From the IMG/VR virus record IMGVR_UViG_3300021961_000024, positions 93,284-157,283 of that record: DNA of 64,000 nt. The stretch is one strand, 5' to 3'. Positions 8,208-16,483 of this stretch are shown here, piece after piece. Both the position numbers and the translations under genes were made by a program. Position 1 is the stretch's first letter. Every line of letters starts with the position of its first letter. Under the pieces are notes generated by a model. That model was not told the DNA's origin. It saw only the letters and a program-made list of their open reading frames with translations, and made no database searches. Origin of the DNA: a virus.

Positions 8208-8928
8208 TGTAAAATCAAAACCAGACCTTAATAAGTTCGTTTTCGACGTAGACGGAACTCTCACATATAGTAGACATACAATTGATCCTAAGTTTAGAGA
8301 CTGGATGATTGATTTTGCTAACAATCATTTTTGTTGTATTGTAACAGGATCTGACCGTCCGAAAACCTTAGAACAAATCGGCTCCGGATTATATAATTCA
8401 ATGCAGATCTGTTTCCAGTGCGCAGGTAATGATATTTGGCACAAAGACAGAAGACTTGAAGTTCGTAAAATGGAACTTCCTATGGAAATGTTTGACGCAT
8501 TTGACGACTTCCTCCAGATAAGTCAGTTCCCAGTTAAAACCGGGAATCATGTAGATGTAAGACCGGGCCTAGTTAATTTTTCTATTATCGGTCGTGGATG
8601 TACTATCGATGAACGGGAAGAATATAAAGAATGGGATGCCGTTCATTACGAAAGACAAGCAATTGCTGATTATTTGAATACGTATTTTCCTGCCTATGAT
8701 TGCCAAGTCGCAGGAGAAACCGGTATAGATATTGTCGAAAAGGGATATGATAAATCCCAAATCATTCATAAATTTTCCCCATATGATAACATTCATTTCT
8801 TTGGAGACAAAATGGAGCCAGGGGGAAATGATTATACGCTCATGCTAGAAGTTGCAAATTCTGGCAGCCATGCACATCATGTAAAGAGTTGGGAAGAAAC
8901 ATGGAGCATCCTAAAAAGCCTATCGTAG
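8197..8928 (+). CDS. Eukaryote-type phosphomannomutase-like HAD enzyme
   Basis: 243 residues of HAD subclass IIB. Motif I FDVDGTLT near 16-23, motif II VTGSD near 48, then VNFSIIGRGC.IDERE and D, GIDIVEKGYDKS, and HFFGDKMEPGGNDY near 205-219, all in the order of alpha-phosphomannomutase (PMM1/PMM2 family), which converts mannose-6-P to mannose-1-P. This family is mainly eukaryotic and differs from the bacterial ManB type. The cupin and cytidylyltransferase neighbours fit sugar activation. Confidence 0.85.
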   Translation: MQLDVKSKPDLNKFVFDVDGTLTYSRHTIDPKFRDWMIDFANNHFCCIVTGSDRPKTLEQIGSGLYNSMQICFQCAGNDIWHKDRRLEVRKMELPMEMFDAFDDFLQISQFPVKTGNHVDVRPGLVNFSIIGRGCTIDEREEYKEWDAVHYERQAIADYLNTYFPAYDCQVAGETGIDIVEKGYDKSQIIHKFSPYDNIHFFGDKMEPGGNDYTLMLEVANSGSHAHHVKSWEETWSILKSLS

Positions 8929-9464
8929 GTATTACCTTTAGCACTTTTGATTTACTTCACGCGGGGCATATAGCCATGCTCCGTGAAGCAAAAAGTGTGT
9001 GCGACCATCTAATTTGTGGTTTACAAGTGGACCCAAGTTATGATAGAATGTACAAGAATCCACCAGTACAAACCCTAGTGGAGCGGCATTCCCAACTTGC
9101 CGCTGTTAGTTACGTAGATGAAATTATCCCATATCAGACAGAGTCTGACGTTATGGATATCTTAGAGATGTATCCTATTGATATCCGTATTATTGGTGAT
9201 GAATATCGATCCCGTGACTTTACCGGTAAAGAAGAATGCCGCGCACTTGGTATTGACATTTATTATAACAAGAGAGACCACAGGTTCTCTTCTTCAAACC
9301 TGAGAGAAAGGGTATACGAAAGTGAACAGAGTAAGCGGGAGAAATCTGAGCGAGGGCTTGAAAAACTTAAGGACTTTGTTGTACAAACAGGGGTATACGA
9401 TTCAGACGGGAAGCTGGCAGGGTACGACCTCTCCGCCTACCTTCCTGGAGATTCTTCACGCTGA
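8901..9464 (+). CDS. Cytidylyltransferase-like nucleotidyltransferase
   Basis: Start ATG 8901 inside the phosphomannomutase gene. FSTFDLLHAGHIAMLREAK is the HxGH motif of the CTP:glycerol-3-phosphate cytidylyltransferase/HldE-C fold, and RFSSSNLRER stands for the ISST...R motif. It activates a phosphorylated alcohol or sugar with CTP or ATP; the substrate is unknown. Residues after about 143 form a charged tail unlike the family and overlap the next reading frame, so the C-terminus is uncertain. Confidence 0.8.
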   Translation: MEHPKKPIVGITFSTFDLLHAGHIAMLREAKSVCDHLICGLQVDPSYDRMYKNPPVQTLVERHSQLAAVSYVDEIIPYQTESDVMDILEMYPIDIRIIGDEYRSRDFTGKEECRALGIDIYYNKRDHRFSSSNLRERVYESEQSKREKSERGLEKLKDFVVQTGVYDSDGKLAGYDLSAYLPGDSSR

Positions 9465-10101
9465 CCTAGTAGCACCAATGTATACTGATGCCAAAGAAGC
9501 ATCAGACGGTCTAAGCGCTACACAACCCTGGGCCGACGTACACTTTGACGAACGTACCGGCGGTGTACCACTTAATCCTCCCCCATCCCACACTATGTGG
9601 CTCAAGGATACAGACAAATATATGTCTGAGGGCCAACAAGCGTTCTCTCATTCGTATCCCGAACGTATGTGGGCACCAAGCATGGACGGTATTCGCTTCA
9701 AGACTGGCAACCTTGGCGATGCCGTTGAATTGCTTAAAAAGGACAGTACTACCCGTCAGTGTTATGTTCCTATGTGGTTTCCCGAGGATATCGTAGCTGC
9801 TAATCAGGGTGAGCGTGTACCCTGTTCATTCGGTTGGCACTTTATGGAACGCGGCGGTGAACTACACTGTTCATATCACATGCGCTCTTGCGACGTGGTG
9901 CGTCACCTACACAACGACCTATACTTTGCTAATCGTCTAACTATGTGGATGATTGAAAAAAGTGGTATAAATGCCAAACCAGGGTATTTACATTTTAGCT
10001 CAACTAGTTTACATTGTTTCGAGAATGATCGATATGCACTAAGACAGCTTGCCGGCATTCAAGAATACAATTGGGATAACTTCGAAGGAGCAGCAGTGTA
10101 A
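9322..10101 (+). CDS. Thymidylate synthase-fold enzyme, dCMP hydroxymethylase-like (T4 gp42-like)
   Basis: The catalytic cysteine is in RVPCSFGWHFM, preceded by TRQCYVPMW (phosphate-binding Arg). MRSCDVVRHLHND matches T4 gp42 MRSNDVVFGFRND: the residue that is Asn in thymidylate synthases and reads uracil is Asp here, as in dCMP hydroxymethylases. SLHCFEN matches the HxY sugar-binding motif with Phe for Tyr. A separate ThyX (16480) already makes dTMP, so a cytosine-directed role is plausible. The GTG start at 9322 gives a 143-base overlap; ATG 9478 is an alternative. Confidence 0.75.
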   Translation: MNRVSGRNLSEGLKNLRTLLYKQGYTIQTGSWQGTTSPPTFLEILHADLVAPMYTDAKEASDGLSATQPWADVHFDERTGGVPLNPPPSHTMWLKDTDKYMSEGQQAFSHSYPERMWAPSMDGIRFKTGNLGDAVELLKKDSTTRQCYVPMWFPEDIVAANQGERVPCSFGWHFMERGGELHCSYHMRSCDVVRHLHNDLYFANRLTMWMIEKSGINAKPGYLHFSSTSLHCFENDRYALRQLAGIQEYNWDNFEGAAV

Positions 10102-11396
10102 TGTGTGGTTTCATTGCAGCAATCAATACAGATGTTGATGTAGAATCATTACTGGATAAAATTGCTTATCGAGGACTACCGGGTTATAAAGGCTATGAAC
10201 GTAATGGTCCTATTCAGCTCGGCCACGTAAGTCTACCATTTGTTAATCTAGATCCTGAAGTCGCTATTCAGCCTCGTCCTGGTAGTAACTCACTATTTGT
10301 CGGTGAAATCTTTAACTACGAAGATTTTGGCTTCGATAATGATATCGATTGTGCATGGCAAACCTTTTGGATCAAAGGTATTCGTGAGTTTAATCGATTC
10401 GATGGCTTCTGGACATACGTAACTGTTATGGACGGCGCACTGTTTGGTGTTACCGATCATCTTAGTATTAAGCCTTTGTATTACCGTACTGACGTAGATG
10501 CTATGGCTTCTGAACCAGATGTACTAAAAGAATTTGGTCCTGTCACCCGTAACGAACTGTTCCATTCAAATACTATGAAATGGGGCTATGATCCAACTGG
10601 TGGTACTCCCTGGAATGAAATTAAACAACTTCCTCCAGGATGCCTTATTCATAAAGGGCAAGTGCACAAGTACTGGAATTGGAAAATGACCTCGTGCACT
10701 GACCTGCGCACTGACCTAATCGAATCAGTCGAACGACGCCTTGGCGGTCAGCGTGAACTGTCTATTCTACTATCTGGCGGCCTAGATTCTACCATCATTT
10801 ATAAGATTATTACTGATATCCTCGGTCGTGATGTTACAGCCATTCACGTCGATAATGGAGAAGAAGACTATGCTAAATTGGTTGCAAAAGATATGGTCGA
10901 AGTACAACTTCACGGCGTTAGTGACATGGATAGCGTTGCTATACATCAGTCTCCAGTTGATCTTGGTTCTACCAAACCACAAATTGCTATGGCAGGAAAA
11001 CTACATGACCTCGGTTTCCATGCAGTCCTAACCGGGGATGGTGCTGACGAACTATTCGGTGGATATCGTCGTGCAAAAGAGTATGATAGCCAAGCTTCGG
11101 ATATTTGGTGTGAATTGCCTTATTATCATCTACCTAAATTGGACCGTACGATGATGCATAGCACTATTGAACTTCGTGCTCCATTCCTGTCGCCTAAGGT
11201 CGTCACGCACGCGCTACGCACGCCGTACGAGCAACGTAATGGCGAAAAGAAAGTTCTTAAAGAAGCTTTCAAAGATCTTGTCCCACAAAAGATTCTTTCG
11301 CGGGACAAACATCCTCTTAAGACTGATGCAATCCGCACAGATCCTATGCAACAACGCCAAACCAATGAAAAAATCTGGAGTGAACTTTATGGATAA
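10101..11396 (+). CDS. Asparagine synthase-like glutamine amidotransferase
   Basis: 431 residues in two domains. The N-terminal class II glutaminase starts with the nucleophile Cys2 (MCGFIAA) and has RGLPGYKG and FVGEIFN. The C-terminal synthetase has the PP-loop SGGLDST near 223 and GDGADELFGGY near 312, as in AsnB. It is shorter than AsnB (about 550). The product may be asparagine or another amidated metabolite, such as an amidated sugar or nucleotide. It starts one base inside the previous stop. Confidence 0.88.
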   Translation: MCGFIAAINTDVDVESLLDKIAYRGLPGYKGYERNGPIQLGHVSLPFVNLDPEVAIQPRPGSNSLFVGEIFNYEDFGFDNDIDCAWQTFWIKGIREFNRFDGFWTYVTVMDGALFGVTDHLSIKPLYYRTDVDAMASEPDVLKEFGPVTRNELFHSNTMKWGYDPTGGTPWNEIKQLPPGCLIHKGQVHKYWNWKMTSCTDLRTDLIESVERRLGGQRELSILLSGGLDSTIIYKIITDILGRDVTAIHVDNGEEDYAKLVAKDMVEVQLHGVSDMDSVAIHQSPVDLGSTKPQIAMAGKLHDLGFHAVLTGDGADELFGGYRRAKEYDSQASDIWCELPYYHLPKLDRTMMHSTIELRAPFLSPKVVTHALRTPYEQRNGEKKVLKEAFKDLVPQKILSRDKHPLKTDAIRTDPMQQRQTNEKIWSELYG

Positions 11397-11826
11397 ATGG
11401 GACGTCCGCTATATTAACCTGGCCAAGGAAGTTTCTACTTGGTCGAAAGATCCTTCCAGCAAAATCGGTGCAATTGCGGTAGGCGGGAAGGGTGAAGTAC
11501 TATCTACAGGATATAACGGCTTCCCACGACACATTTTGGATATGAATGAACGTTATGCAGATCGTCAGATTAAGTATAAATATATCGTTCACGCTGAAGC
11601 AAACTGCATCTATAATGCTACTTACAATGGTGTATCCCTAAAAGGTTCTACCATGTACGTCTACGGCTTACCCTGCTGCAGCGAATGCGCTAAGGCTATT
11701 ATCCAAGTAGGTATTGATCGTGTTGTTATGCACGGGGATCCTTTCAACGAACGTTGGCGGGAATCTGTCGAACAGACTCTAGAAATGTTCAAAGAAGCCC
11801 AGATTGATTGGGAGTTTATCAATTGA
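11389..11826 (+). CDS. cd: dCMP deaminase
   Basis: 145 residues; zinc site HAEANCIYNA and PCCSECAKAI (HAE...PCxxC) of the cytidine/deoxycytidylate deaminase family. It turns dCMP into dUMP for ThyX. ATG 11389 overlaps the end of the amidotransferase. The N-terminus MDKWDVRYINLAKEVSTWSK is the usual one for phage dCMP deaminases. Confidence 0.93.
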   Translation: MDKWDVRYINLAKEVSTWSKDPSSKIGAIAVGGKGEVLSTGYNGFPRHILDMNERYADRQIKYKYIVHAEANCIYNATYNGVSLKGSTMYVYGLPCCSECAKAIIQVGIDRVVMHGDPFNERWRESVEQTLEMFKEAQIDWEFIN

Positions 11827-12653
11827 AAAGAATTGCTATTATTGGGCACGGATTTGTCGGTAAAGCTGTTGACTATGGCTTTACCAATGACCGTGTTGAA
11901 AAGGTTATCATCGATCCAATCTATAATACTACAGTAGAAAATAATCTTGGCATCCTCGGCAGCTGCCATTTTATTTTTGTATGTGTACCAACACCATTTG
12001 GGGAAGATGGCACTATCGACGCAACTATCTTTAATAAGGTAATGAAACGCCTTACTAAGAGTATGCTGATAAACACTATTATTGTAATCAAATCAACTGT
12101 AACTCCTGATATTATCCGACATTGGGACGTTGGCGGGGTTGTATATAATCCTGAGTTTCTTACAGAGGGATTTGCCAAGGCAGATTTCGTTCGTCCTAAA
12201 TTCCATATTATTGGTGGTGATGTAGATGAATGCTGGGCATTAAAAGATCTATATGAAAATTATAGTCTATGCGATCCAGCACCATTTCATTTTATGAGTA
12301 TGGCAGAAGCTTCTTTAGTTAAATATGGGATTAACGCATTCCTTGCTACTAAGATTACATTTTTTAATCAACTATATGATGCTGCACAAGATATTGGAGC
12401 CAATTATTCTACCATTATGAAAGCCATTGCATCAGATCCTCGTATTGGTTCTTCACATACTAAAGTTCCCGGCTTCGACGGTAAGCAAGGATATGGCGGA
12501 GCATGTTTTCCAAAGGATACAAATGCGCTAATTAATTACAGTGATAGGTTTACATTAGTCGAAGAATGTGTTAGAATTAATAATGAGTATAGAGCCCAAT
12601 ATGATTTAGATGAAAGGGAAAGACAACAAAATGTCACTTACGCAAATGAGTAA
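11823..12653 (+). CDS. UDP-glucose/GDP-mannose dehydrogenase family protein, C-terminally short
   Basis: TTG start in a TTGA overlap with the dCMP deaminase stop, GGAG at 11811-11814. Rossmann motif GHGFVGKAV near 9, FVCVPTPF, VIKSTV, YNPEFLTEG, and the catalytic-cysteine loop GYGGACFPKD near 222-231. Family members oxidise UDP-Glc to UDP-GlcA or GDP-Man to GDP-ManA. At 276 residues it lacks the C-terminal sugar-nucleotide-binding domain of the usual ~400-residue enzymes, so it may be partial in function. Converges with the minus-strand endonuclease gene, overlapping 16 bases. Confidence 0.85.
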   Translation: MKRIAIIGHGFVGKAVDYGFTNDRVEKVIIDPIYNTTVENNLGILGSCHFIFVCVPTPFGEDGTIDATIFNKVMKRLTKSMLINTIIVIKSTVTPDIIRHWDVGGVVYNPEFLTEGFAKADFVRPKFHIIGGDVDECWALKDLYENYSLCDPAPFHFMSMAEASLVKYGINAFLATKITFFNQLYDAAQDIGANYSTIMKAIASDPRIGSSHTKVPGFDGKQGYGGACFPKDTNALINYSDRFTLVEECVRINNEYRAQYDLDERERQQNVTYANE

Positions 12654-13096
12654 TTTGGCCAATAGTCAGACTTAACTCTGTAAGAGATGGTTGACTGGGG
12701 TATGTCTAATATGCTACTGGCATAATGGGAACTAATATATTCTTTATCGTCTATTATAATAGGTTTTCTACCTCTTCTGTGGAATTTACATCCATTTGGT
12801 CGGGATTTTCCTCTTTTATCATAAGTATGACCACCCTGGCCTTCTTCCCGACATAGATTTGCATATTCAGAAGATTCTACGATATTCCATTTATCAGAAT
12901 AATAAATGCCCCATCTACGTATTTCTTCATTGGTTTGACATTCTTTTAAAACAGTAGTAGTAACATCATTACCATGTTTTTGTAAATGTCGAGACCAAAC
13001 AATACCCGAACCTTTATATTTAAAAGGATTTGAATTGGTTTTACCGAGATACTTTAATCCGGTTACATTATGGGTCTTAAGATATAGATAGTACAT
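12638..13096 (-). CDS. GIY-YIG homing endonuclease-like protein
   Basis: 152 residues on the minus strand, with AAGGAG about 8 bases before ATG. N-terminus YYLYLKTHNVTGLKYLGKT followed by PFKYKGSG and W..HLQKHG is a GIY-YIG nuclease domain of the type seen in free-standing phage homing endonucleases; the C-terminal RGRKPIIIDDKEYISSH...IPQSTISYR looks like a NUMOD DNA-binding repeat. It sits alone against the direction of its neighbours between a dehydrogenase gene and uvsX, as expected for a mobile endonuclease. Confidence 0.8.
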   Translation of the reverse strand: MYYLYLKTHNVTGLKYLGKTNSNPFKYKGSGIVWSRHLQKHGNDVTTTVLKECQTNEEIRRWGIYYSDKWNIVESSEYANLCREEGQGGHTYDKRGKSRPNGCKFHRRGRKPIIIDDKEYISSHYASSILDIPQSTISYRVKSDYWPNYSFA

Positions 13097-13122
13097 GCTG
13101 GAGATCTCCTTGTGTTTCTAGA

Positions 13123-13152
13123 GTAGATGGGTGTTCCCGCACCGCGATCTAC
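13123..13152 (-). promoter_or_regulatory. Stem-loop in the leader of the GIY-YIG gene
   Basis: GTAGAT/ATCTAC outer stem with inner GGTG/CACC stem, six-base loop, about 27 bases upstream of the minus-strand start. A role in limiting expression, as in other phage homing endonuclease genes, is only a guess. Confidence 0.4.
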
Positions 13153-13184
13153 ACTTCTATTTATAATAAAAAAGGGTTTTGGAT

Positions 13185-13331
13185 ATGAAAAAATTTGAAG
13201 ATTTACCCCAAGAAAAACAAAATGATTATTTACGAAAAGCCAAATATTTGGTAAAATATAATTATGTGGAAGGTAAAAGTATTGAAACTCTTGCCGAAGA
13301 AATTTATAACAAGGAGAATGATACTAGATGA
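13185..13331 (+). CDS. Small hypothetical protein upstream of uvsX
   Basis: 48 residues (MKKFEDLPQEKQNDYLRKAKY...), helical and charged. The C-terminal SIETLAEEIYNKEN could be part of a helix-turn-helix-like segment. It ends in an ATGA overlap with uvsX, which shares its ribosome site AAGGAG at 13312-13317. Confidence 0.6.
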   Translation: MKKFEDLPQEKQNDYLRKAKYLVKYNYVEGKSIETLAEEIYNKENDTR

Positions 13332-14380
13332 GTATTATGGATAAACTTCAGAAAAATAGTAAGATTAAATCAACATCTATTCTATCTGAATCTAAATTTT
13401 TTAATGAAAGGGATATGGTTACTACCGATGTTCCAATGATTAACGTTGCGCTGTCTGGATCTGTAGATGGCGGTTTAAGTTCGGGTCTTACAGTTCTTGC
13501 TGGTCCGTCTAAACACTTCAAGACGTCGTTCGCACTGCTTATGGCGGCTGCATATCTGAAACAGCATAAAGATTCGGTTATTCTTTTCTATGATTCGGAG
13601 TTCGGTTCTCCACAGTCTTATTTCGAACAGTTTGGTATCGATACCGATCGGGTATTGCATACGCCTATCACAGACGTAGAACAACTCAAGTTTGACCTAG
13701 TTAACCAACTAGAAGGAATTGAGCGTGGTGATAAAGTAGTAATTGTTATTGACTCGATTGGTAACCTTGCATCTAAGAAAGAACTCGAGGATGCAATTAA
13801 CGAGAAATCAGTTGCTGATATGTCTAGAGCAAAAGCACTTAAGGGCCTGTTCCGCATGGCAACACCTTATCTGACAATGAAGAACATTCCTATGATTGCA
13901 GTCAACCATACATATCAAGAGATGGGATTATTCCCGAAAGCGATTGTGTCTGGTGGTACAGGCATTTATTATTCAGCCGATAACATCTGGATCATCGGTC
14001 GTCAGCAGGAAAAGAAAGGTACAGAGATTGTTGGGTATAACTTCGTCATTAATGTTGAAAAGTCTCGATTTGTTAAGGAAAAGTCTAAGATTCCTATTAC
14101 TGTTTCCTGGGACGGTGGTGTTCAGCGTTATTCTGGCCTTCTTGACGTGGCTCTTGCAGGTGGGTACGCTACTAAACCTTCGAATGGATGGTATGCAACG
14201 GTTGATATGGAAACTGGTGAAGTTGGCGGCAAAGTACGGCTCGATCAAACTCTAGAAAAAGAGTTCTGGGATCCTATCTTTGCTAATACCGACTTTAAAT
14301 CTTTTATCGAAAAACAATATAAGATTGGTTATGCAGCACCAGTAAATATGGATGATATCATTGATGATGAAGATGCATGA
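13328..14380 (+). CDS. uvsX: RecA-like recombinase (T4 UvsX-like)
   Basis: 350 residues. Walker A in the form GPSKHFKTS near 59-67, Walker B VVIVIDSIGN near 137, and a conserved NHTYQEMG loop near 195. The loop SGGTGIYYSAD matches the DNA-binding L2 region of UvsX. It catalyses strand exchange in recombination-dependent replication. Shorter than T4 UvsX (391). Acidic C-terminus DDIIDDEDA, as in RecA-type proteins. It overlaps a small conserved gene. Confidence 0.95.
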   Translation: MSIMDKLQKNSKIKSTSILSESKFFNERDMVTTDVPMINVALSGSVDGGLSSGLTVLAGPSKHFKTSFALLMAAAYLKQHKDSVILFYDSEFGSPQSYFEQFGIDTDRVLHTPITDVEQLKFDLVNQLEGIERGDKVVIVIDSIGNLASKKELEDAINEKSVADMSRAKALKGLFRMATPYLTMKNIPMIAVNHTYQEMGLFPKAIVSGGTGIYYSADNIWIIGRQQEKKGTEIVGYNFVINVEKSRFVKEKSKIPITVSWDGGVQRYSGLLDVALAGGYATKPSNGWYATVDMETGEVGGKVRLDQTLEKEFWDPIFANTDFKSFIEKQYKIGYAAPVNMDDIIDDEDA

Positions 14381-14618
14381 AAACGTTGACTATGAACTAG
14401 TCCCAACTGAGAATGAGTTCTGGCAGATTCGCATTTTGTCAGGTGACTTTGTAGAGACTGTTATCCAATATACAACCCTTAAGGTAGTTGATGATCATCT
14501 TAAATTTAATTTTGATCTTATAAGTTCCCCGGTTGCCGATCTGGATAAAGAAAATGGGGATTTACAGTCCGTGGCAAAAGATATACTATTCTCACTATTA
14601 GAAGATGCTTCAGCATGA
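14373..14618 (+). CDS. Conserved phage protein downstream of uvsX
   Basis: 81 residues from ATG 14373 (MHENVDYELVPTENEFWQIRIL). A protein with this pattern (ILSGDFVETVIQY, KFNFDLI) follows uvsX in many marine T4-like phages as far as I recall. Function unknown. Coupled by a 4-base overlap to the next gene. Confidence 0.7.
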   Translation: MHENVDYELVPTENEFWQIRILSGDFVETVIQYTTLKVVDDHLKFNFDLISSPVADLDKENGDLQSVAKDILFSLLEDASA

Positions 14619-14818
14619 ATGCAGAAAGCCAGAAATACTGTGCTTTGTGCAAAGATGAACTTTTTCGTGGGTTCGACGAATATAAAGAGTTTAGGTATAG
14701 ACGAGAAGACTCTGATGAGCCTGGTATAGTCTCAATCGGTATAATATACCTGTGTGATCATTGTCATAGTATCGTTGATAAATTTAATTCCGAGGTAAAT
14801 GAATTTGATGAATATTAA
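14615..14818 (+). CDS. Small zinc-ribbon-like protein
   Basis: 67 residues with CALC near the N-terminus and CDHC near residue 48, a likely four-cysteine metal site. Between uvsX and the helicase, so a replication-associated role is possible. Overlaps the helicase start by 20 bases. Confidence 0.65.
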   Translation: MNAESQKYCALCKDELFRGFDEYKEFRYRREDSDEPGIVSIGIIYLCDHCHSIVDKFNSEVNEFDEY

Positions 14819-16175
14819 TCTCGAGCAGACTATTCTCCGCAATCTGCTAGTAAACGAGAAATATACACGTAAGGTTCTTCCTTACATTAGACCGGAGTAC
14901 TTTGAAGGAACTTATCGAACATTATTCCAAGAGGTTGGTAAGTTTGTAGCTAAGTATAATAAACTTCCAACCCTCGAATCGTTTAAGATCCAAATTGATG
15001 AGGCAAGCATGGGTGACGAACAGTATCGTCACGCTGTAGAGGTCTTGCCTAATCTATTTGGTACAGAAAAGGTTGACGACGAATGGTTAGTAAACACCAC
15101 TGAAAAGTGGTGTCAAGACCGTGCAGTCTATAATGCTATCATGGAATCCATTACGATTATTGATGGCAAGCACCAGTCGCTTACTAAAAATGCATTGCCT
15201 GATATTCTTACAAAGGCATTGGGCGTATCCTTTGATGCGAATGTCGGTCACGACTATATTGAGAACTGGCAGCAACGGTTTGACTTTTATCATACCAAAG
15301 AAGAACGGATCCCCTTTGATCTTGAAATGCTAAACAAGATTACCAAAGGCGGTCTTCCAAATAAAACCCTCAATATTATCCTTGCTGGTACTGGTGTTGG
15401 TAAATCATTGGCTATGTGTCACTTTGCTGCAGCCGCGCTTGCCGATGGTTATAATGTTCTCTATATTACTATGGAGATGGCGGAAGAACGCATTGCTGAA
15501 CGTATCGACGCCAATCTTATGGATGTACCAATCGATCAGCTAGATAATGTACCTAAGGATATGTTCTCACAGAAGGTTGCTCGTATTGCTAAGCAAACTA
15601 CTGGTAAACTAATTGTAAAAGAATATCCTACTGGTCAAGCCAATAGCTCACACTTCCGTGCACTATTGAATGAACTAAAGCTTAAAAAGACTTTTAAGCC
15701 AGACATTATATTTGTAGATTATTTAAATATCTGTGCATCGTCACGGATGAAAGCTATGGGAGGATCTATCAATTCTTACACATATATCAAGGCTATTGCC
15801 GAAGAGCTCCGTGGACTTGCGGTCGAGTTCAACGTACCGCTCGTATCTGCAACGCAAACGACTCGCTCAGGTTATGGTAACTCAGATGTTGGGCTTGAAG
15901 ACACCTCCGAGTCTTTTGGACTACCCGCAACAGCAGACCTCATGTTCGCAATCGTCTCAACCGAAGAGCTCGAAAAACAAGGACAAATTGCCGTAAAGCA
16001 ATTGAAGAATCGTTATAATGATCCAACTACATATAAACGATTCGTATTAGGCATAGATAGGAGTAAGATGAGGCTATTTGATGTAAATCCTGATGAACAA
16101 ACATTGGTAGAAGATACACCTGCATTTGATAAAAGCGAAATGAACGATCGCTTCAAAGATTTTAAACTGAATTAG
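14799..16175 (+). CDS. 41: Replicative DNA helicase (DnaB family, T4 gp41-like)
   Basis: 458 residues. N-terminal helical domain starting NLEQTILRNLL; RecA-type core with Walker A GTGVGKS near 198, the ITMEM..ERIAERID segment, Walker B IIFVDYLNI near 303, and the sensor SATQTTRS near 353 preceding DTSESFGL. It unwinds the lagging strand at the fork. AGG at 14793-14795 supports ATG 14799; a second ATG lies nine bases on. About the length of T4 gp41 (475). Confidence 0.95.
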   Translation: MNLMNINLEQTILRNLLVNEKYTRKVLPYIRPEYFEGTYRTLFQEVGKFVAKYNKLPTLESFKIQIDEASMGDEQYRHAVEVLPNLFGTEKVDDEWLVNTTEKWCQDRAVYNAIMESITIIDGKHQSLTKNALPDILTKALGVSFDANVGHDYIENWQQRFDFYHTKEERIPFDLEMLNKITKGGLPNKTLNIILAGTGVGKSLAMCHFAAAALADGYNVLYITMEMAEERIAERIDANLMDVPIDQLDNVPKDMFSQKVARIAKQTTGKLIVKEYPTGQANSSHFRALLNELKLKKTFKPDIIFVDYLNICASSRMKAMGGSINSYTYIKAIAEELRGLAVEFNVPLVSATQTTRSGYGNSDVGLEDTSESFGLPATADLMFAIVSTEELEKQGQIAVKQLKNRYNDPTTYKRFVLGIDRSKMRLFDVNPDEQTLVEDTPAFDKSEMNDRFKDFKLN

Positions 16176-16186
16176 GAGAATATAGA

Positions 16187-16483
16187 ATGGGTAAAAAAGG
16201 CGGTAAAAGTAAAGGATTTATCAGTCAGGGAATTCACAGCAACGTATCGACGGCTACACGTCGTGCTGTGAGGGCTGACTATATGGCTTCTGCTGATAGA
16301 GTTATTAACCAACGCAAAGCCTTTGATAAGGGTAAGCGTACTATGGTTACTATCGAAAATCCGAATAAAGAGGAAACCAATAAACGTTTTATTCGGGTAG
16401 AAGGTAAGTATTGGTTTAAACCGAAAGAACTACCGCAAAAGAAAGAAAAGAAGTCTCGATTCGCTTGGGAGAATGAAGAGTGA
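16187..16483 (+). CDS. Conserved basic phage protein
   Basis: 98 residues, very basic at the N-terminus (MGKKGGKSKGFISQG) and Lys-rich at the end. AGGAG at 16173-16177. It lies between helicase and thyX, an arrangement I associate with other marine T4-like phages. Possibly nucleic-acid binding from charge alone. Confidence 0.65.
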   Translation: MGKKGGKSKGFISQGIHSNVSTATRRAVRADYMASADRVINQRKAFDKGKRTMVTIENPNKEETNKRFIRVEGKYWFKPKELPQKKEKKSRFAWENEE

